Positions 1 to 9,499 of a stretch of DNA of 64,000 nucleotides are shown here, one piece after another. The notes beneath the pieces were generated by a model. The model searched no databases, was not told the origin of the DNA, and worked only from the letters and a program-made list of their open reading frames with translations. Source of the stretch: Pollutimonas sp036675275 (lineage in GTDB: Bacteria > Pseudomonadota > Gammaproteobacteria > Burkholderiales > Burkholderiaceae_B). Position numbers and translations under genes: made by a program. Positions within the stretch are counted from its first letter, which is position 1. The number at the start of each line of letters is the position of its first letter. Where the stretch lies: positions 62,001 to 126,000 of the forward strand of contig JAKFFG010000027.1 in the NCBI GenBank assembly GCA_036675275.1, read 5' to 3'.

Positions 1-52
1 CAAACAATAGCTCGGCAAGCTCGGCTTTGGTCAGGGTGTGGTCGATGGTCAT
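1..52 (-). CDS. ihfA: Integration host factor alpha subunit, N-terminal fragment
   Basis: Only the first 17 residues are in the window. They read MTIDHTLTKAELAELLF, which matches the start of IHF-alpha (the TLTKAELAELLF stretch). IHF-alpha pairs with IHF-beta to bend DNA at specific sites. An AAGGAG ribosome binding site lies about 10 bases before the ATG, in the 15-base gap after pheT. The pheT-ihfA order is the usual proteobacterial one, which supports the call despite the short fragment. Confidence 0.85.
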   Translation of the reverse strand, partial: MTIDHTLTKAELAELLF

Positions 53-67
53 GACTTCGTTACTCCT

Positions 68-2476
68 TTAAGCGCGCTGACGCACGCCATGCTCGCTGAC
101 TAGCGCCTGCAACAGGCTGCTGATGCACCGTTCGACCGTGCCATCGTCCAGCGTGGCGTCATGGCCCTGCAGCCAGAAACGAAATGCCATGCTTTTTTCC
201 CCGGTGGGCGCCGATTTGTCGCGCCATACATCGAACAGCTTGATATCTTTAACTATTTCAAGGATAGCATTGGACGCTATGGTTTGGGTAAGCGTGTTCA
301 ACAAATCCTGATACGATGCGTCGGCCCTCGCCCATACGGCCAGATCGCGTACTACAACCGGCTGGCGGGACAGTTCGGTGGGCGCCGGCATGACATTGAC
401 CGAAATGGCCGCAACGTCGATTTCGAAGACGACTGGAGCATGCGCCAGGTCGCTTTGCTGCGCCCAGCGCGGATGGATCTCGCCTATCCAGCCCACTGCC
501 GCGCCAGCCAGTTCCAGCCTGGCCGAACGGCCGGGGTGCAATGCAGGATAGCTGGCCGGCACACACACCAGTGCGCCGGCCTGGGCTCCCAACAGGGTTT
601 CAAGGTCTTTCTTGATATCGTAGAAATCAACCTGGCGTGTGGGCGATCCCCATTGCTCGTCCAGGGCGGGTCCCCATGCTGCGCCGGACAGATATTGCGG
701 CTGACGCACCCCGGCGACAGTCAGGTCGCCGTCGGTCTCGTCGGGGTCGCGCAGGAATACCCGCCCCAATTCGAAAACACGCACACGGCTCTGCTTGCGG
801 TTGGCATTGTGCACAATATTGGCCAGCAGGCCGCCGATCAGACTCGAGCGCATGACGGCCAACTGGCTGGCTATAGGATTAAGCAAGCGGATGGGGCTGT
901 CGTTGCCGGCATAATCGCGTTCCCATGCCTCTTCCACGAAGGCGAAATTAATGACCTCCTGGTAGTCGAGACACGCCATGCGCTCGCGCAGGGCGTGCGG
1001 TCCGCGAATCGCCTCGGGAACGGCAAGCATTTTTGCCTGGGCCACGGGAGGCACGTCGGGCATGCGTTCGAAGCCGTAAATGCGCGCGACCTCTTCGATG
1101 AGGTCTTCTTCGATGAACAGATCGAACCGGTACGATGGCGGCTTCACGACGAAGACACCGCCTTGTACCTGGAAGGACAAGCCCAGGCGCGTGAAAATCT
1201 GCTCGACTTCCTCCTGCGGCACCGGCACGCCCAAAACGCGATGACAACGCTCCAGGCGCATTTTCACCGGTTCGCGTGCCGGCAACTTGATCACCTGGTC
1301 ATCGAGCGGTCCGACTTCGCCGCCGCAGATGTCCACGAGCAGGCGGGTCATGAATTCCAGATGTTCGGTCACCGACTCAAAATCCACACCTCGTTCAAAG
1401 CGATGGCTTGCTTCGGAGCTGAACTTGTAGCGCCGTGCACGGCCCATGATGGCCTCGGGCCACCAGAACGCCCCTTCAAGGTAGATATCCGTGGTATCGA
1501 GCGTTACGGCAGTCGCTTCGCCGCCCATGATGCCGGCAAGGCTTTCCACAACACTGCCCGCCGCGATGATGCCCACGCTTTCGTCGAGTTCGACAGTCTG
1601 GCCGTTCAGCAATTCAAGTGTTTCGCCCTGCTTGCCCCATCGTACCGACAAGCCGCCCTGTATGCGTTTCAAATCGAACACATGCGTAGGGCGCCCCAGT
1701 TCAAGCATGACGTAGTTGGAAATGTCGACGAGTGCTGAAACAGACCGCTGGCCTGCTCGTTCCAGGCGGGTCTTCATCCATGACGGCGTCTGCGCCCTGG
1801 CGTTCACACCACGTATTACTCGCCCCGCAAAGCGCCCGCAAAGATCAGGGGCCTCGACGGTGACAGGAAGACGGTCATTCAGTGTGACGGCAACCGGCTC
1901 GAAGGAAGGCAAAGTAAGCGCTGCGCCTGTAAGGGCCGACACCTCGCGCGCAACACCGAGAATAGACAGGCAATCCGCACGATTCGGCGTAAGCTTGAGC
2001 GTGAAAAGCGCATCGTCCAGATCAAGTGCTTCGCGCAGTGATAGCCCGACAGGCGCATCGGCGTCCAATTCGAGCAAACCGGCATGATCCTGAGACAGCC
2101 CGAGTTCGCGAGCCGAGCACAACATCCCGGCCGACACTATGCCGCGCATTTTGGCCGTACCGATTTCCATGCCGCCCGGCAACTGAGCACCGACTCGGGC
2201 CAGGGGCACCTTCATGCCAGCCGCCGCGTTGGGTGCCCCGCACACAATCTGCAGGAGCGTGCCCGTGCCGTCGTCCACCTGGCAAACTTTCAGCTTGTCG
2301 GCATTAGGATGCGGCACCGCGTCGACAATATGCGCCACGACAATGCCGCTGAACGGCGGTGCTGCCGTTGTCGTTTCCTCTACCTCGAGGCCCGCCATGG
2401 TCAATTGGTGCGACAAGGCATCCGTATCGAGGTCGGGATTGACGAAAGCACGCAGCCAGGATTCAGGGAATTGCAT
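68..2476 (-). CDS. pheT: Phenylalanine--tRNA ligase beta subunit
   Basis: Cytoplasmic PheRS is an alpha2-beta2 enzyme that charges tRNA-Phe; this is the beta chain, 802 residues, the normal length. The N-terminal tRNA-binding (EMAP/OB) domain shows at residues 40-150 (HPNADKLKVCQVD, IVCGAPN). The B3/B4 editing region lies at about 200-390 and ends in SSEASHRFERGVD. The B5 domain follows, then a catalytic-like fold, and a C-terminal ferredoxin-fold anticodon-binding domain (FDVWRDKSAPTGEKSMAFRF). It lies 121 bases downstream of pheS and directly upstream of ihfA, as in many proteobacteria. Confidence 0.97.
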   Translation of the reverse strand: MQFPESWLRAFVNPDLDTDALSHQLTMAGLEVEETTTAAPPFSGIVVAHIVDAVPHPNADKLKVCQVDDGTGTLLQIVCGAPNAAAGMKVPLARVGAQLPGGMEIGTAKMRGIVSAGMLCSARELGLSQDHAGLLELDADAPVGLSLREALDLDDALFTLKLTPNRADCLSILGVAREVSALTGAALTLPSFEPVAVTLNDRLPVTVEAPDLCGRFAGRVIRGVNARAQTPSWMKTRLERAGQRSVSALVDISNYVMLELGRPTHVFDLKRIQGGLSVRWGKQGETLELLNGQTVELDESVGIIAAGSVVESLAGIMGGEATAVTLDTTDIYLEGAFWWPEAIMGRARRYKFSSEASHRFERGVDFESVTEHLEFMTRLLVDICGGEVGPLDDQVIKLPAREPVKMRLERCHRVLGVPVPQEEVEQIFTRLGLSFQVQGGVFVVKPPSYRFDLFIEEDLIEEVARIYGFERMPDVPPVAQAKMLAVPEAIRGPHALRERMACLDYQEVINFAFVEEAWERDYAGNDSPIRLLNPIASQLAVMRSSLIGGLLANIVHNANRKQSRVRVFELGRVFLRDPDETDGDLTVAGVRQPQYLSGAAWGPALDEQWGSPTRQVDFYDIKKDLETLLGAQAGALVCVPASYPALHPGRSARLELAGAAVGWIGEIHPRWAQQSDLAHAPVVFEIDVAAISVNVMPAPTELSRQPVVVRDLAVWARADASYQDLLNTLTQTIASNAILEIVKDIKLFDVWRDKSAPTGEKSMAFRFWLQGHDATLDDGTVERCISSLLQALVSEHGVRQRA

Positions 2477-2541
2477 AGGATACTCGTTGGATTCGTTTAA
2501 CTACTGCAAGGACTTGATCGCAGGAATTGAAGAGAGCGTTT

Positions 2542-2555
2542 ACTACAATTGTAGT
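2542..2555. repeat. 14-bp perfect palindrome in the pheS-pheT gap
   Basis: ACTACAATTGTAGT is a perfect inverted repeat in the 121-base pheS-pheT gap. A further ACTACAA half-copy lies about 18 bases on, at 2564-2570. The gap is long for two subunits of one enzyme. It could hold an operator or a small RNA structure; nothing in the sequence decides which. Confidence 0.4.
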
Positions 2556-2597
2556 TAGCGGCCACTACAACTTCAGCGTAAAAAAATACGTGTTCGG

Positions 2598-3620
2598 CTA
2601 GCGGTTGAACTGGCGCAAAAAGCGCAGGTCGCCCTCAAAGAACTGGCGCAAGTCATTGACCCCATAACGCAGCATCGTAAGACGCTCGAGTCCCGACCCA
2701 AAGGCGAAGCCAATATAGCGTTCGGGATCAAGCCCGAAGTTGCGGATCACCTCGGGATGCACCTGGCCTGAGCCGGAAATTTCAAGCCACTTGCCTTGAT
2801 TCGGGCCTGAACCAAACATCATGTCGATTTCGGCGGAGGGCTCTGTAAACGGGAAGAACGACGGACGAAAACGCACCGACAACTCGTCGGTCTCGAAGAA
2901 CGCCCGCAGAAAATCGGTATAGACGCCCTTCAGGTCGGCGAAGGAGATGTCTTCGGCGATCCACAGGCCTTCTACCTGATGGAACATCGGGGAATGCGTG
3001 GCGTCGCTGTCGACCCGATAGGTGCGCCCGGGCGCAATGACTTTGATGGGCGGCTTGTTCATGCGGGCGTAGCGCACCTGCATAGGACTGGTGTGCGTTC
3101 GCAACAGCAAAGGCAAGCCTTGCGAGTCCTGCATATCGACGTAAAACGTATCCTGCATGGAACGTGCAGGATGATTTTCGGGATTGTTCAACGCAGTGAA
3201 GTTGGTCCAGTCGTTTTCGATCTCGGGGCCGTCGGCCACGTCAAAACCGATGGAGCGGAAAATGGCTTCCACGCGCTGCCATGTCTGGATGACTGGATGT
3301 ATGCCGCCGAATCCCCTGCCCCGGCCCGGCAGACTGACATCTATCGTCTCCGATGCCAGCCGCTTGTCGAGCTCGGCCTGGGCCATTTCGGCGCGGCGAG
3401 CATTAAGCAAGCCTTCAATGTGCTGCTTCAGTTGATTGATGCGCGCGCCCTCGGCCTTTTTCTGCTGGGGATCAAGCAGGGCCAGTCCCTTCAGCATCGT
3501 GGTAAGGGCGCCCTGCTTACCCAGGAACCTGGCTTTGGCGTTTTCCAGGGCAGCCGCATCGGCGGCCTGGGCAAACTGTTCTTCAGCCTGAACAATCAGG
3601 TCATCAACCGGAGTAATCAT
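2598..3620 (-). CDS. pheS: Phenylalanine--tRNA ligase alpha subunit
   Basis: Catalytic alpha subunit of PheRS, 340 residues from the chosen ATG (MITPVDDLIVQAEEQF). The frame is open another 99 codons upstream, but that part overlaps rplT and does not resemble PheS, so the 3620 start is preferred. The N-terminal coiled coil covers about 1-85. Class II motifs follow: motif 2 around PIKVIAPGRTYRVDSDATH with FHQVEGLWI, and motif 3 with GFAFGSGLERLTMLRYGV near the C-terminus. Its leader holds an 11-bp hairpin. Confidence 0.97.
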   Translation of the reverse strand: MITPVDDLIVQAEEQFAQAADAAALENAKARFLGKQGALTTMLKGLALLDPQQKKAEGARINQLKQHIEGLLNARRAEMAQAELDKRLASETIDVSLPGRGRGFGGIHPVIQTWQRVEAIFRSIGFDVADGPEIENDWTNFTALNNPENHPARSMQDTFYVDMQDSQGLPLLLRTHTSPMQVRYARMNKPPIKVIAPGRTYRVDSDATHSPMFHQVEGLWIAEDISFADLKGVYTDFLRAFFETDELSVRFRPSFFPFTEPSAEIDMMFGSGPNQGKWLEISGSGQVHPEVIRNFGLDPERYIGFAFGSGLERLTMLRYGVNDLRQFFEGDLRFLRQFNR

Positions 3621-3640
3621 ATTGTCGCTTTTCCAAATAC

Positions 3641-3666
3641 AAACGGAGCCCAATTGAGCCCCGTTT
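3641..3666 (-). promoter_or_regulatory. Hairpin in the rplT-pheS gap, possible attenuator or processing site
   Basis: On the minus strand the two arms (AAACGGGGCTC and GGGCTCCGTTT) form an 11-bp stem with two G-U pairs around an AATT loop. It lies 25 bases downstream of the rplT stop and about 20 bases before the pheS ATG. It is not followed by a clean U run, so a simple terminator is doubtful. In enterobacteria pheST is controlled by attenuation at this place, but no Phe-rich leader peptide is evident here. Confidence 0.45.
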
Positions 3667-3690
3667 GCAGCAATACAGAATCGAAATCGA

Positions 3691-4050
3691 TTAGGCAGCC
3701 AAGGCAGCTTGTGCTTGAGCAACCACGGCCGCAAAGCCGGCTTTATCGTGCACGGCCATGTCGGCCAGTACCTTGCGGTCCAGCTCGATCGAGGCTTTCT
3801 TCGTGCCGGCGATGAACACGCTGTACGAAACGCCGAGTTCACGGCAGGCGGCATTGATACGCGTGATCCAGAGTGCGCGGAATGTGCGTTTCTTGTTGCG
3901 ACGATCGCGATAGGCATATTGCCCAGCTTTCATTACCGCCTGTTTGGCGATACGGAATACATTACCGCGGCGACCGCGATAACCTTTAGCTGCTTTAATA
4001 ACTTTTTTGTGACGAGCACGGGCAGTTACGCCGCGTTTTACGCGTGGCAT
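3691..4050 (-). CDS. rplT: 50S ribosomal protein L20
   Basis: 119 residues, full length. It starts MPRVKRGVTARARHKKVIKA and contains the typical RGRRGNVFRIAKQAVMKAGQYAYRDRR basic region (residues about 25-55) that binds 23S rRNA. L20 is an early assembly protein and, in enterobacteria, a translational repressor of rpmI-rplT. A GGAG ribosome binding site precedes the start. It lies 19 bases after rpmI and is clearly co-transcribed with it. Confidence 0.98.
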   Translation of the reverse strand: MPRVKRGVTARARHKKVIKAAKGYRGRRGNVFRIAKQAVMKAGQYAYRDRRNKKRTFRALWITRINAACRELGVSYSVFIAGTKKASIELDRKVLADMAVHDKAGFAAVVAQAQAALAA

Positions 4051-4069
4051 GGTATGAGATCTCCGTTAA

Positions 4070-4267
4070 TCAAGCGAAAGGCAACATTGCCTTGACCGAG
4101 GCGACATCCGACTTGTGCACCGCGGTTGAGCCGCGCAGTTGGCGCTTGCTCTTGGTTGTTTTCTTGGTGAGGATGTGGCGCTTGAACGCCTGGCCCCGCT
4201 TGATCGACCCGCTACCACGAACCTTAAAGCGCTTGGCAGCGCCTTTCTTGGTTTTCATCTTAGGCAT
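4070..4267 (-). CDS. rpmI: 50S ribosomal protein L35
   Basis: 65 residues starting MPKMKTKKGAAKRFKVRGSG, a near-invariant L35 N-terminus; the protein is highly basic throughout. The frame stays open 35 codons upstream, but those residues do not belong to L35, so the ATG at 4265-4267 is used. In most bacteria infC lies directly upstream. Here the upstream gene is comM-like and infC is about 11 kb away. Confidence 0.97.
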   Translation of the reverse strand: MPKMKTKKGAAKRFKVRGSGSIKRGQAFKRHILTKKTTKSKRQLRGSTAVHKSDVASVKAMLPFA

Positions 4268-4427
4268 GATGTAACTCTGTTGTTTATGAAAGTAGGTGAT
4301 TGCCAAACTACATGACAATGCTTGCATGACCCAGCTATCACTTATTAGGATGTTCCGGTTTTTCCAAAACATCTGGAAAAGCCCTTGATTATACGACGCT
4401 TGTTGCGCCGCTGTCTATTCCACCTGG

Positions 4428-5942
4428 CTAAGAGCCCCAAGGCTGTCGATACTGTATGGCTTCCGCAACATGCGCGGAGCCGATGAGGTCTTCTTCGGCA
4501 AGATCGGCCAGAGTGCGGGAGACACGAAGGATGCGATGCACGACTCGCGCCGACCAGCTCCAGCGCGCCATGCCCTGCTGCAGCAGGGATTTGGCAGCGG
4601 CATCCAGCACGCAATACTGTTCGATTTCGCTAACCTGCAAGGCCGCATTGACGCGTTCCTGGCGACTTGCCTGCCGCTGCCGGCAACGCGCAACCCTTAT
4701 GCGCACGGATTCGGAGTCTTCACCACGCGGAGCATTGATCCAGTCCGCGTCCGCGGCGGGTAACGCTATTTGGAGATCCACCCGGTCAAGCAGCGGCCCG
4801 GACAGCTTGCTGCGATACTTCTGGATATGATCCGGGCTGCAGCTGCATTGTACTTTCTTGTGGCCCAGCCAGCCGCAAGGGCATGGATTCATGGCCGCCA
4901 CCAATTGGAATGCCGCCGGATAAGTGAGTGTTCCGGAAGACCGGGCGATGGATACCGAGCCGGTTTCCATGGGCTCGCGCAGCGACTCCAGCGCGCGGCG
5001 ATCAAATTCGGGCAGCTCGTCCAGGAAGAGCACGCCGCGATGCGCGAGGCTGATTTCGCCGGGACGAGGACGTACACCGCCGCCTACCAGGGCCGGGGCG
5101 GAAGCCGAGTGATGAGGAGCCCGGAACGGAGGCAGATCGCTGAACCCCAAGTCCCGCCCGCAAATACTGGCTATTGCGGCGACTTCCAATGCATGATGGT
5201 GAGGCAGACGCGGAAGCAAGCCCGGGAGCCGGTGCGCCAGCATGCTTTTACCCGTTCCCGGCGGCCCTGCCATCAGCAGGCTATGGCCACCCGCCGCCGC
5301 CACTTCAAGCGCCCGGCGGGCCAGTGTCTGGCCGCGGACTTCGGACAGGCACCGCACGGGTGCCTTGGACGGTGCCGTCTGCACAGGCTGGGCGGAGGGC
5401 AAAGACGCCCTTCCTGCGAAATGCTCGACCACTTCGCACAGGGTCGCAGCGCTCAGCACGCCCAGCCCGGGCACCCTGGCTGCAACCCGGGCACAATCGG
5501 GCGGCATCACCAGTTTGGCATCGGGCTCGCAACGCGCGACTGCCAGGGCAATTGCAAGCGGCGCACCGACCGAAACAATGGCGCCGGTCAGGGAAAGTTC
5601 TCCGGCGAACACATAGTGCCGCAAGTCCGGCAAACCGGCGCCGTCGTCAGGCTGCACCTGCCCAGACGCCAACAATACCCCCAGCGCGATCGGCAAATCG
5701 AAGCGGCCCGATTCTTTGGGCAGATCGGCCGGCGCCAAGTTCGCCGTAATCCGGCCTGCAGGGAAGTCAAAGCCGCTGCTGATGATCGCCGACCGGACAC
5801 GTTCGCGGCTTTCCCGAACACCGGTGTCGGGCAGACCCACCACGTGGAAAGCCGGCAATCCGGGTCCCACATGCACTTCGACCCGCACAGGAAAGCCATC
5901 CAGGCCGCATAACGCCCGGCTGGCCAGGATGGCCAACGACAT
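4428..5942 (-). CDS. comM: ComM/YifB-type AAA+ ATPase (Mg-chelatase-like)
   Basis: 504 residues, the family length. ComM is a helicase-like ATPase that promotes branch migration during natural transformation in Vibrio and Haemophilus. Visible parts are an N-terminal Lon-like fold (about 1-180), then Walker A GPPGTGKS (about 222), Walker B VLFLDELPEF (about 300) and a C-terminal Mg_chelatase_C region with cysteine pairs (NPCPCGWLGH, VQCSCSPD). The start MSLAILASRALCGL is preceded by an AGAGGTGGAGG ribosome binding site. It may end a unit with ubiK upstream, as in Bordetella relatives. Confidence 0.93.
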   Translation of the reverse strand: MSLAILASRALCGLDGFPVRVEVHVGPGLPAFHVVGLPDTGVRESRERVRSAIISSGFDFPAGRITANLAPADLPKESGRFDLPIALGVLLASGQVQPDDGAGLPDLRHYVFAGELSLTGAIVSVGAPLAIALAVARCEPDAKLVMPPDCARVAARVPGLGVLSAATLCEVVEHFAGRASLPSAQPVQTAPSKAPVRCLSEVRGQTLARRALEVAAAGGHSLLMAGPPGTGKSMLAHRLPGLLPRLPHHHALEVAAIASICGRDLGFSDLPPFRAPHHSASAPALVGGGVRPRPGEISLAHRGVLFLDELPEFDRRALESLREPMETGSVSIARSSGTLTYPAAFQLVAAMNPCPCGWLGHKKVQCSCSPDHIQKYRSKLSGPLLDRVDLQIALPAADADWINAPRGEDSESVRIRVARCRQRQASRQERVNAALQVSEIEQYCVLDAAAKSLLQQGMARWSWSARVVHRILRVSRTLADLAEEDLIGSAHVAEAIQYRQPWGS

Positions 5943-6054
5943 TTCACCTCCACCTCTTTAATAGAGGAACGATGCACGAAAGCGAAGTATGCAGCGTTGG
6001 CCGACGCTGAAATCGCCCGGAGCGGCTAATTATCCATGCGAAAACTACGGCAGA

Positions 6055-8853
6055 TTATGATGCGGGCTCCTGCTCCGGCAGCGATACGCGGCAACCGTTC
6101 TCCTGCAATCTGGCCGCCAAGACATCGAACGGCATCGGCCTGGCAAATAGATAGCCCTGAAATTCATCACAGAAGTTCCGCTTCAGGAAGCAGAACTGAC
6201 TCTCGGTTTCTACTCCTTCTGCAATCACCGTCAAGTCCAGATGATGTGCCAGATCAATAATTGCCTTGGTAATGGCGGCATCGTCCTCGTCGCTGATGAC
6301 GTCATTGATGAATGAACGATCGATCTTGATCTTGTCTATGGGAAGGTTCTTCAGATAGTTCAAGCTTGAATATCCTGTGCCAAAATCGTCAATGGACACC
6401 TTTACGCCGAGCGACTTCAGTTCGCCGAGCTTGGCGATCGTGTACGCAACGTTGTCAAGCAGCACGCCTTCGGTAATCTCGATTTCAAGGGATTCGGCAC
6501 AAAGCGAATGCGCCACAAGCGTCGCTTGAATACTGCTTACGAAGTCTGCGCGCTGAAAATGCAAAGGCGAAATATTGACGAGCACCGGGAAGTCGGCCAG
6601 ATTGCGACTTCGCAATCGTCCTATATCGCGACACGCGGTATTCAAGACCCAGTTGCTCAAAGGAATGATCTGTCCTGTTTCTTCCGATAAAGGAATAAAC
6701 GAGGCTGGTGAAATGTATCCACGTTCTGGATCATGCCAACGCAACAGCGCCTCGGCCCCGACGATGCGTCCGGTATGCCCGTCGACCAGCGGTTGATAGT
6801 GCAATTCCAGCTCGTTCGTGTCCAGTGCGTTCTGCAGCTTGTTGCGCAATTCCAGACGTTCCGCAACCGACGCATTCAGATCGGCGGAATACTCGTGCCA
6901 GGTGTTGCGCCCCTCGCGCTTGGCGCGAGCCATGGCCAGATCGGCTTCGCGCACCAGCTCCATGGCCTCCCGCGGGTCGCCATCGCTGACAGTAACACCG
7001 GCACTGGCCGTCAAGCGAAGTTCTATGCCTTCCATCCGATACGGCTTGGCGATGCTGGAAATGATTTTCTGTGTCAGCTCCAGCACGGCCGCGCGATCGC
7101 GGTCCGATATCACGACGACAAACTCGTCGCCTCCCATTCGCGCAACAAATCCCTTGTCGCCTGTTTGCACAAGCAGGCGCTTGGCGACTTCTTGAAGAAC
7201 CTTGTCGCCTGCCGCGTGACCCATGGAGTCATTGATGAGCCTGATCCCGTCAAGGTCAAACATAATGACCCATACTGAACATCCGCTTTTCATGGCATCC
7301 TGACACGTGGCCTGAAGCCGGGCATCCAGGCTTTTCTTGTTGGGCAGTGCGGTCAAGGGATCGTGGAGCGAACCATGATAAAGCTGGCGCGATCGCTCAA
7401 ACAGTACAGCTGTCAACTTCTGCGAACGCGTGAGAAGGAAAGTGAAAGTCAAAAAGAGAATAAGGATGATGTCAGGCAATAGCTGATCCAGGGGTTGGAG
7501 CCATGGACGTCCATACCAGGTGGACAGCCGCCATGACGAATCGCGATGCAGCGAAACCCCGATCTCTCCCATGTACGACAAATGGTCTTGCTGGCGTGTG
7601 CCGTCATATAAGAGATAGTCGCCTTGGTGGATTCGGAAAAGCATCGGCCCTGCGGCCCGCTCCAGCGCCTTGGCGATAAACCTGGATGTATCCTGCACGG
7701 CAATAATTGTCCAGTCTTCCATTTCAGCGCCGATCAGCGGTGCGCCAATGACTTGCACCAGCGCGGAGGATGCCGTCTCGTCGACCGAAGACAGGTGGAC
7801 GTGCGAGCTGTGATGCACATGCTCCAGCAAACCTTCCAATTTGCCCTCGGCCAAGTAACGATTCAGCCATGCACGAGTCGCCGTGTCCCGCGACTGCGAC
7901 CAGCGTATTGTGTGATCCGGAGCGAGGACTGCCACCAGACTGAGGCTTGCCGAACTATTCAAGTAATCCTCCAGTTCTTCCTGGACCAATTTGCCCGATG
8001 GCATTGCATCCAACGCGTCCCAGCGGCGCGTCATGCTCTCCACCAGGGCAAGCTGCTCACTCGCCGAAGAGTGCAGGGACTGAACAACATATTCGGAGAC
8101 GTCCTTGGCATGGTTGCGCGTCGCTTGACGGTCGCGGTCCGTCAGGACGTACCAGCTGAGTACAGAAATAAACGCGCCGAGAATACAGACGAACGCAATT
8201 CCCCTGTCGGAAAAAGCGTTGTCGACTTTGTATCGGCGGCTCAAGGCAGTGACGGCGCTACCGGCGAAAACCCAAAGAAGCATCGCCAGATTGGCAGTAT
8301 CAGGAGCGCTGTACATCAACGCAAACCAATCCGGGACGTAGCGGAAGAGAATGGCAATAATAATCGCCCCGATCGCAATCAGACGTGCATAACGCCGGCA
8401 GGCTTCTCCCAAGGTGGCGAGAATCAACGCCAGCGACACCAGACCCGACACGACGGCTCCCGCGCCGCTGATATGCAGCGGCATTTCGAACGACATCAGT
8501 TCAGTCGGAGCAGGTCCAGCTGCCCTATACGCTGCAAACCAATAGACGCTCAATGCCAGCAAAACAAAAGCAGAAGCGCGCGCCGCGTTGACATGGCTGC
8601 GGGCAAGGAGAATGGCAAGGCCGCAAAGAATGAATGCGGCGGCTGCATGAAGCGAAATCAGTGAGCCGGTATAAGATTCGCCGCCTGACCACATTGGCTC
8701 AATTACACCCAGCAACCCCACCCAGATCAGGGCAAAAGCAACCACGAAAATGGGAAAGCGCCTGAAATAGTTCTCGGCATCGCCTTCTATCGAGGCATTG
8801 GGGACGCGCTGCTTCGTGGCATCGGATGCCAAGAAGGCAAACGTCGGTTTCAT
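6055..8853 (-). CDS. Membrane GGDEF-EAL cyclic-di-GMP enzyme
   Basis: 932 residues. The first 240 hold about seven hydrophobic helices, a MASE-like sensor block. A soluble, probably periplasmic stretch (about 255-455) follows, then another helix near 465-485. The GGDEF domain (about 500-660) has an intact RMGGDEF signature. The EAL domain (about 675-920) has AEALLRW, DDFGTGYSSL and EGVETE, so both synthesis and hydrolysis of cyclic di-GMP are possible. It stands alone on the minus strand, with no clear partner gene. The signal sensed cannot be told. Confidence 0.92.
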   Translation of the reverse strand: MKPTFAFLASDATKQRVPNASIEGDAENYFRRFPIFVVAFALIWVGLLGVIEPMWSGGESYTGSLISLHAAAAFILCGLAILLARSHVNAARASAFVLLALSVYWFAAYRAAGPAPTELMSFEMPLHISGAGAVVSGLVSLALILATLGEACRRYARLIAIGAIIIAILFRYVPDWFALMYSAPDTANLAMLLWVFAGSAVTALSRRYKVDNAFSDRGIAFVCILGAFISVLSWYVLTDRDRQATRNHAKDVSEYVVQSLHSSASEQLALVESMTRRWDALDAMPSGKLVQEELEDYLNSSASLSLVAVLAPDHTIRWSQSRDTATRAWLNRYLAEGKLEGLLEHVHHSSHVHLSSVDETASSALVQVIGAPLIGAEMEDWTIIAVQDTSRFIAKALERAAGPMLFRIHQGDYLLYDGTRQQDHLSYMGEIGVSLHRDSSWRLSTWYGRPWLQPLDQLLPDIILILFLTFTFLLTRSQKLTAVLFERSRQLYHGSLHDPLTALPNKKSLDARLQATCQDAMKSGCSVWVIMFDLDGIRLINDSMGHAAGDKVLQEVAKRLLVQTGDKGFVARMGGDEFVVVISDRDRAAVLELTQKIISSIAKPYRMEGIELRLTASAGVTVSDGDPREAMELVREADLAMARAKREGRNTWHEYSADLNASVAERLELRNKLQNALDTNELELHYQPLVDGHTGRIVGAEALLRWHDPERGYISPASFIPLSEETGQIIPLSNWVLNTACRDIGRLRSRNLADFPVLVNISPLHFQRADFVSSIQATLVAHSLCAESLEIEITEGVLLDNVAYTIAKLGELKSLGVKVSIDDFGTGYSSLNYLKNLPIDKIKIDRSFINDVISDEDDAAITKAIIDLAHHLDLTVIAEGVETESQFCFLKRNFCDEFQGYLFARPMPFDVLAARLQENGCRVSLPEQEPAS

Positions 8854-9111
8854 TGCTGCAGTTCCTGATTAATCGAGCCGTTTCGATCGTAGAGACGCCA
8901 CCGTGAGCATGCACGGCGTCGCGTAACACTTTTGTCGTCGCTTTTTAGAATTCTTATTCCGCAGGCCAGTCAAATACCGAAACGATTTTGGTAGCTATAT
9001 GCAAAATTGTAATGCATACAGACCTATCGTGACCACAAGCAAATACTAGGTTTAGCTAGAGACGTCCGCAACCGCTTTCCAAACAGCTGCAGACCTTAAA
9101 AAAATATGTGA

Positions 9112-9381
9112 TCAAACAGTCCCTTCCAGAGGATCCGGCTGAGCATCGGATCGTCCCTCCAAGGCCTGGACTCTGGATTCAAGCGCCGTGATTCGAGCCA
9201 TGGACCGTTCAAGCAATTGCGCCTGAACGTCGAATTCCTCCCGAGTGACCAGATCAAGGCGAGTAAACGTCTGCGCCATCATCGCTTTCACGTTGCGCTC
9301 AATATCGGCAGCCGGACTTTTTGCGATAAGGTCCGACATATTCTTCTGAAAGTCTTCCATCCAGTCAGTTTTATTGATCAT
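9112..9381 (-). CDS. ubiK: UbiK-family ubiquinone biosynthesis accessory factor (BMFP)
   Basis: 89 residues. The ATG at 9379-9381 is preferred over the in-frame GTG just before it because GGAGAG then lies at normal spacing. The C-terminal half (about 50-80) is a coiled coil (AQLLERSMARITALESRVQ), typical of the former DUF526/BMFP proteins. In E. coli UbiK binds UbiJ and helps the late hydroxylation steps of aerobic ubiquinone synthesis. No ubi genes lie nearby. The family call is firm; the role is by analogy. Confidence 0.88.
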   Translation of the reverse strand: MINKTDWMEDFQKNMSDLIAKSPAADIERNVKAMMAQTFTRLDLVTREEFDVQAQLLERSMARITALESRVQALEGRSDAQPDPLEGTV

Positions 9382-9414
9382 CACACTCTCCGTTAGGGTT
9401 CAATCGTCCAGTGT

Positions 9415-9453
9415 AATAAAAAACGGACCGCGACTGAGCGACGGCCCGTTTTC
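9415..9453 (-). terminator. Rho-independent terminator after the Pro-rich lipoprotein gene
   Basis: On the minus strand AAAACGGGCCG and CGGTCCGTTTT pair over about 11 bp (one G-U) around an 11-base loop, followed by TTTTTTATT. It lies between the lipoprotein stop (9500) and the ubiK start (9381), so it ends the lipoprotein transcript. Confidence 0.8.
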
Positions 9454-9499
9454 TTCATGCACCGGACTATGCAGTGCGCCTAGCTATATGCTGTCCCGC

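Noticed and set aside
161..1738. Long open frame of 525 codons on the plus strand opposite pheT
   Set aside because: It is antisense to a clear PheRS beta gene, has no recognised motifs and reflects the high-GC codon pattern of pheT.
3621..3917. Longer pheS start at 3917
   Set aside because: The extra 99 codons overlap rplT in another frame and are not part of PheS.
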